Assembly: GCA_014763545.1 (NCBI GenBank)
Contig: JACXVD010000025.1
Coordinates: 1-56,879 of the forward strand
Source: Sphingomonadales bacterium
GTDB lineage: Bacteria; Pseudomonadota; Alphaproteobacteria; Sphingomonadales; Sphingomonadaceae
Length of the DNA stretch: 56,879 bases
Direction: 5' to 3'
Shown: in pieces, positions 53,363-56,879 of the stretch
Layout of the letters: each line of letters opens with the position of its first letter
How positions within the stretch are numbered: position 1 is the first letter of the stretch
Notes under the pieces: generated by a model
What the model saw: the letters and a program-made list of their open reading frames with translations, nothing else
The model's database searches: none
What the model was told of the DNA's origin: nothing
Made by a program: the position numbers and the translations under genes

Positions 53363-54199
53363 TCAGAGCACGCCGGGGTCCATGTCCACTTCGGCGGGCT
53401 TGTCCGCTGACGCGTCCGCCTCGCCATCCGCTGCGTCCTTCGCCTGCTTGCGTTCGGTGAACCACATGATCGCCAGCGACCCTTCGAACAGCACCAGCAG
53501 CGGGATCGCGAGGATGATTTGCGAGCCCGGATCGGGCGGCGTCACCACGGCGGCCAGCGCGACCACGCCGACGATGACATAACGCCGCGCGGCGGACAGC
53601 TGCCGCCGATCGACAATCCCGGCGCGGTTGAGCAGCAACAGCAGCACCGGCAGCTGGAAGCAGATCCCGAAGGCCAGCACGAACTGCATCACCAAGCCGA
53701 GGTAGTCACCCATCGCGGGCAATGCCTCAGCCGTCAGCCCGGCATGTTCGCCGCCGAAGCCGAGGAACCATTTGAACGCGGTCGGCATGACCACGAAATA
53801 GGCGAGCGAGGCACCTGCGATGAACAGCACCGGCGACGCGAAAAGGAACGGCAGGAACGCCTTCTTTTCCTTGGCGTAGAGCCCCGGCGCGACGAAGGCC
53901 CACAGCTGGTTCGCGATGATCGGGAAGCTGACGAAGAAGGCCGCGAACAGCGCCACCTTGAGATCGACGAAGAAGGCTTCGTAAAGCTTGGTATAGATCA
54001 GCCTGCCATGCTGCCCGTCAGGGAATGCCTGCGCCAGCGGGCGGACCAGCAGGCCGAAGATGTCATCCGCGAAATAGAGGCAGACGCCGAACGAGATCGC
54101 CAGCGCGACGACACAGCGCAACAGCCGCGTGCGCAGCTCGATCAAATGGTCGAGCAGCGGCGCCTGGGAATCGTCGATATCGCTGATCTTGAATGCCAT
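53363..54199 (-). CDS. tatC: twin-arginine translocase subunit TatC
   Basis: 278 residues, six membrane helices. Core receptor of the Tat folded-protein export pathway. N-terminal LLDHLIELRTRLLRCV with the signal-peptide-binding glutamate, the SFPIIANQLWAFVAPGLY motif (about 95-112) and the EKKAFLPFLFASPVLF region are standard. The ~30-residue acidic, Lys-rich C-terminus (KQAKDAADGEADASADKPAE) is extra. Eight bases after tatB, same strand. Confidence 0.97.
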   Translation of the reverse strand: MAFKISDIDDSQAPLLDHLIELRTRLLRCVVALAISFGVCLYFADDIFGLLVRPLAQAFPDGQHGRLIYTKLYEAFFVDLKVALFAAFFVSFPIIANQLWAFVAPGLYAKEKKAFLPFLFASPVLFIAGASLAYFVVMPTAFKWFLGFGGEHAGLTAEALPAMGDYLGLVMQFVLAFGICFQLPVLLLLLNRAGIVDRRQLSAARRYVIVGVVALAAVVTPPDPGSQIILAIPLLVLFEGSLAIMWFTERKQAKDAADGEADASADKPAEVDMDPGVL

Positions 54200-54207
54200 C
54201 GCGGGGG

Positions 54208-54591
54208 TCAGCCCTGCTTGCCGTCGAGCGGCAGCTCGGGCTCGGGTTTCGAAGCAGCGGCCGCATCGGCAGGCGCCGCGCCTTCATCCTTTGCCGCGTC
54301 GGGCAGGATATCCTGCGGGACGGGCGGGGTCTTTTCCAGCTCGGTCATCTCCGCCTGCGGGTGCTGCGCCATGATCCGCGCATTCTGTTCCTGCCACTTC
54401 TGCTCCATGTCGGCCAGTTCCGCCTCACGGATCATCGCGTCGATACCCGACCGGAAATGGGCCGACATGCGCCGCATCTTGCCGATCCAGCGGCCCGCGG
54501 TGCGTAGCGCAAGCGGCATGTCCTTCGGGCCGATCACGATGATCGCCACAATCACGATGACTAGCAGCTCGCTGGCGCCAACGTCGAACAT
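54208..54591 (-). CDS. tatB: Tat translocase subunit TatB
   Basis: 127 residues. N-terminal membrane helix preceded by FDVGASELLVIVIVAIIVIG, then the PKDMPLALRTAGRWIGKMRR amphipathic helix that distinguishes TatB, and a Pro/Ala/Glu-rich tail. TatB binds signal peptides together with TatC. Genes run tatA-tatB-tatC on the minus strand, 43 bases after tatA. Confidence 0.95.
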   Translation of the reverse strand: MFDVGASELLVIVIVAIIVIGPKDMPLALRTAGRWIGKMRRMSAHFRSGIDAMIREAELADMEQKWQEQNARIMAQHPQAEMTELEKTPPVPQDILPDAAKDEGAAPADAAAASKPEPELPLDGKQG

Positions 54592-54634
54592 CTAGCGTTT
54601 CCCGGGCGCGACCCTGGCCAATCCGGCAACAGGT

Positions 54635-54862
54635 TCAGTTGGCGGTGTCGGTCGGTTCCGAAACCTTGGCCTCGCCAGCCGAGGGCGCAGGCCCTTCGAT
54701 CTTCGCGGCAGGCGGTGCGGGCTTGGCTTCATCGGCCATGCCTTCCTTGAAGCTTTTGATACCCTTGCCGAAATCGCCCATCATTTCGGAAATGCGCCCG
54801 CGCCCGAAGAGGACGAGGATCACGAGGGCGATGATGATAAGCTGCCAGGGACCAAGACTCAT
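54635..54862 (-). CDS. tatA: Tat translocase pore subunit TatA
   Basis: 75 residues. Membrane helix (LGPWQLIIIALVILVLFG) followed by the FGRGRISEMMGDFGKGIKSF amphipathic helix with the FGKG-type motif, and a short charged, proline-rich tail. It forms the variable-size channel of the Tat pathway. Start at ATG 54862; a TTG six bases upstream is also in frame. GAGAG lies upstream. It follows scpB by 60 bases on the same strand. Confidence 0.95.
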   Translation of the reverse strand: MSLGPWQLIIIALVILVLFGRGRISEMMGDFGKGIKSFKEGMADEAKPAPPAAKIEGPAPSAGEAKVSEPTDTAN

Positions 54863-54922
54863 GTTCAATCTCTCAATTGGGTATTCCTACCCGATATAGG
54901 CCGATGTGTGTGCCAGCGCCAG

Positions 54923-55582
54923 TCAGACCGCATCTTCGCCCGATTGGTCGAATCCGTCCGGCTCATCTACGCCACCTTCCGGCGCTGGCGGGGTATCGCC
55001 GCTATCGCCATCATCCCCCCCGGTCAGCGCGTCATAGGCATCATCCACCGGGTCGAGCAGGCCGGCGGCGCGCAATTCGTCGATTCCCGGCAGGTCGCGG
55101 CGGCTGGCGAGGCCGAAATGGGTGAGGAAGTCTGGCGTCGTGGCGTAGATCACCGGACGACCGGGAACTTCGCGCCGCCCCGCGACACGCACCCAGCCCG
55201 CCTCCATCAGGACGTCGAGTGTCCCACCCGAGGTTTGCACCCCGCGGATCGATTCGATTTCCGCGCGGCTGACAGGTTCGTGATAGGCGACGATCGCCAG
55301 CACCTCGGTCGCTGCACGGCTCAGGCGGCGAACCTGTTCGCGCTCGCGGCGCAGCAGATGCGCAAGGTCGGGTGCGGTCTGGAAATGCCAGCGCTTGCCC
55401 CGTTCGACCAGCGCGATGCCGCGCCCGGCATAATGCTCTTCCAACTCGCGCAGGGCGGCGCGGATATCGCCGGTCGGCGCATCGCCCAGATGGCCGCTGA
55501 GCGCCTCCACCGTCATCGGTTCTTCCGCCGCGAACAGCGTTGCCTCGATCGCGCGGGCGAGATCGCCGGGCGCCTCGCTCAT
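54923..55582 (-). CDS. scpB: segregation and condensation protein B
   Basis: 219 residues. Winged-helix kleisin-associated subunit that forms SMC-ScpAB. LARAIEATLFAAEEPMTVEAL starts the first winged helix; the second has VLAIVAYHEPVSRAEIESIR and VQTSGGTLDVLMEAGWVRV (about 105-135). The C-terminal ~45 residues are acidic and disordered (DDGDSGDTPPAPEGG). The ATG at 55582 overlaps the scpA stop by four bases; the long frame continuing upstream is a shadow of scpA. Confidence 0.93.
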   Translation of the reverse strand: MSEAPGDLARAIEATLFAAEEPMTVEALSGHLGDAPTGDIRAALRELEEHYAGRGIALVERGKRWHFQTAPDLAHLLRREREQVRRLSRAATEVLAIVAYHEPVSRAEIESIRGVQTSGGTLDVLMEAGWVRVAGRREVPGRPVIYATTPDFLTHFGLASRRDLPGIDELRAAGLLDPVDDAYDALTGGDDGDSGDTPPAPEGGVDEPDGFDQSGEDAV

Positions 55583-56442
55583 GCCACCACCCGCCGCAGC
55601 CGCAGGGGGCCGAAAATCTCCTCCTGCGCCAGTTCGGCCTTGCCCAGCCGCGCGAGTTCGAGCGCGGCGACGAAGCTCGACGCCATGGCCGAACGGCGCA
55701 GGCGCGGTTCGGCATGCGGCGGCAGGAAATCTTCCAGCACGATCCAGTCGAGCGTGACGCCGAGCATGGACGACACCCGGTTCAGCGCGCTTTCGAGCGT
55801 CATCACCGGTCGTTCGCGCACCATGTGGATGGCGGGCGCCGTGCGCGCCTTGACCTGGCCATAGGCCTGCACCAGCGCATACCATTCGCATTGCCACACG
55901 GTCTTGCGGTCGGTGCGCAAACCTTCGGGCGCGGCGCGCAGGAATGTGTCGCGCCCCACCCGGTCGCGCGCCATCAGTCGCGCGGCGGCATCGCGCATCG
56001 CGCCCAGCCGTTCGAGCCGCAATTGCAGGCGCAGCGCCAGTTCTTCGGGGCTGGGATCTTCCTGTTCCTCGCGGGGCAGCAGCAGCGCCGATTTGAGGTA
56101 GGCGAGCCAGGCCGCCATCACCAGATAATCGGCCGCGACCTCCAGCTTCAACGCCTCGGCCCGCTCGATATAGGTGAGATACTGGTCGACCAGCGCGAGG
56201 ATCGAAATCTGCCGCAGATCGACCTTCTGCCGGCGGGCGAGGTCGAGCAACAGGTCGAGCGGCCCTTCCCACCCGTCAAGTTCCAGATACAGCGCCTCTT
56301 CGCCGGTCGGCGCGGCCCCGGGGGCGATCCAGTCGGCGGAACCGTCGCTCTCACCGCTGTCGGTCAGCAGGAAAGCGCCATCGAGTGCGGCAGCGTCGCG
56401 ATCGAGCCCGGTCTCGGCCCCGGTTTCGATTTCGCCGCTCAT
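55579..56442 (-). CDS. scpA: segregation and condensation protein A
   Basis: 287 residues. Kleisin of the bacterial condensin complex. ELDGWEGPLDLLLDLARRQK (about 54-73) is the N-terminal SMC-binding helix, with VDLRQISILALVDQYLTYI next. The C-terminal winged helix has SFVAALELARLGKAELAQEE. The ~50-residue acidic N-terminal extension is not usual in E. coli-type kleisins but common in alphaproteobacteria. The start overlaps the nagZ stop by four bases (ATGA). Confidence 0.93.
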   Translation of the reverse strand: MSGEIETGAETGLDRDAAALDGAFLLTDSGESDGSADWIAPGAAPTGEEALYLELDGWEGPLDLLLDLARRQKVDLRQISILALVDQYLTYIERAEALKLEVAADYLVMAAWLAYLKSALLLPREEQEDPSPEELALRLQLRLERLGAMRDAAARLMARDRVGRDTFLRAAPEGLRTDRKTVWQCEWYALVQAYGQVKARTAPAIHMVRERPVMTLESALNRVSSMLGVTLDWIVLEDFLPPHAEPRLRRSAMASSFVAALELARLGKAELAQEEIFGPLRLRRVVA

Positions 56443-56879
56443 GCCGCTGCTTCCCCGGCGAGTGCCAGCAACGTGTCGCGCTTGGCAAGCAATTCGGGCT
56501 GTCCCTCAGGCGCAGCGCCCAGCCGGGTGCCCGCCAGCGCGCGGTCGAGCCGCGCCGCCGTCTCCGCACTCACTGCGGGAAGACGTTCGGCGATGCCGAC
56601 CATGTCGTCCATCTTCGCCCAGCAATTGAGCGCAAGGTCGCATCCGGCGGCCAGGGCACGCTCGGCCCGGTCGGGCACGCTGCCCGACAGCGCCTCCATA
56701 TCGAGATCGTCGGTAAACAGCAGCCCGTCGAAGCCGATCCGCTTGCGGATGATCTCACCCACCACGAAGGGGGAGAGCGTGGCCGGGTTCTCCGCATCCC
56801 ATGCGCTGAAAATCAGGTGGCCAGTCATCCCGGCAGGCGCATCTGCCAAAGCGCGAAAAGGCGCGAGGTCGGTTTCCAG
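56439..56879 (-). CDS. nagZ: beta-N-acetylhexosaminidase NagZ, C-terminal part (cut by window edge)
   Basis: Only the last ~146 residues are present; the gene begins beyond the right edge. Peptidoglycan-recycling GH3 enzyme that removes GlcNAc from muropeptides. GHLIFSAWDAENPATLSP and the nucleophile region FDGLLFTDDLDMEALSG match NagZ (the catalytic aspartate is in FTDDLDM). The visible part covers roughly the second half of a ~340-residue family member. It is coupled to scpA; nagZ-scpA-scpB-tatABC is a common alphaproteobacterial order. Confidence 0.92.
   Translation of the reverse strand: METDLAPFRALADAPAGMTGHLIFSAWDAENPATLSPFVVGEIIRKRIGFDGLLFTDDLDMEALSGSVPDRAERALAAGCDLALNCWAKMDDMVGIAERLPAVSAETAARLDRALAGTRLGAAPEGQPELLAKRDTLLALAGEAAA

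Overview
The window is GC-rich chromosomal DNA from an alphaproteobacterium, most likely an Erythrobacteraceae/Sphingomonadales member. This rests on gene order and protein style: nagZ-scpA-scpB-tatABC, ybjN-proC, glnB-glnA, and a compact division and cell-wall (dcw) cluster. No database search was possible, so the taxonomy is an inference. The content is mainly housekeeping. I see no CRISPR array, transposase, integrase, tRNA, rRNA or recognisable defence or biosynthetic island.

Layout, left to right. (1) 1-2534, minus strand: start of a proline-rich lipoprotein gene, a Bax-inhibitor-1/YccA membrane protein with its own promoter and terminator, proC and a ybjN-like gene. (2) 2693-23486, minus strand: a TPR/SPOR protein, then an unbroken dcw cluster transcribed mraZ-rsmH-ftsL-ftsI-murE-murF-mraY-murD-ftsW-murG-murC-murB-ddl-ftsQ-ftsA-ftsZ. 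All junctions from mraZ to ftsA are 1- or 4-base stop/start overlaps. Only ftsZ is separated, by 135 bp. A 381 bp gap upstream of mraZ holds GGG(A/T)AAA-type direct repeats that may be the MraZ operator. (3) 23868-26456: two uncharacterised membrane-anchored proteins, cysK and a 2Fe-2S ferredoxin, then (plus strand) an AlkA-type glycosylase, a secreted S9 peptidase and an SDR oxidoreductase. (4) 30224-37014: pterin dehydratase, ccmA-ccmB, an AT-richer orphan membrane gene, map, a DUF3298-type lipoprotein, leucyl aminopeptidase, an SH3-like protein and argC.

(5) 37015-39053: the nitrogen module glnB-glnA behind a candidate sigma-54 promoter with upstream palindromes. glnA looks broken. It matches the family through the adenylylation tyrosine, then the last ~70 residues are replaced by 42 unrelated residues encoded by tandem hairpins and by the terminator itself. 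This is the most unusual thing in the window. (6) 39110-42919: envelope and secreted proteins (an unknown 414-residue exported protein, a lone GH24 lysozyme, a Tyr-rich repeat protein, a fasciclin lipoprotein). (7) 42953-56879: tamB and tamA (outer-membrane assembly), the bpt/ate aminoacyl-protein transferase, threonine ammonia-lyase, a secreted amidohydrolase, tatC-tatB-tatA, scpB-scpA and the C-terminal part of nagZ cut by the window edge.

Together these genes cover peptidoglycan precursor synthesis and septation, peptidoglycan recycling and cleavage (NagZ, lysozyme), protein export and outer-membrane assembly (Tat, TamAB), chromosome condensation (ScpAB) and nitrogen/amino-acid metabolism (ProC, CysK, ArgC, IlvA, GlnB/GlnA). 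I find no convincing new multi-gene system. The best leads are the glnA 3' end, the candidate regulatory sites of the gln and dcw operons, and a few uncharacterised envelope proteins.
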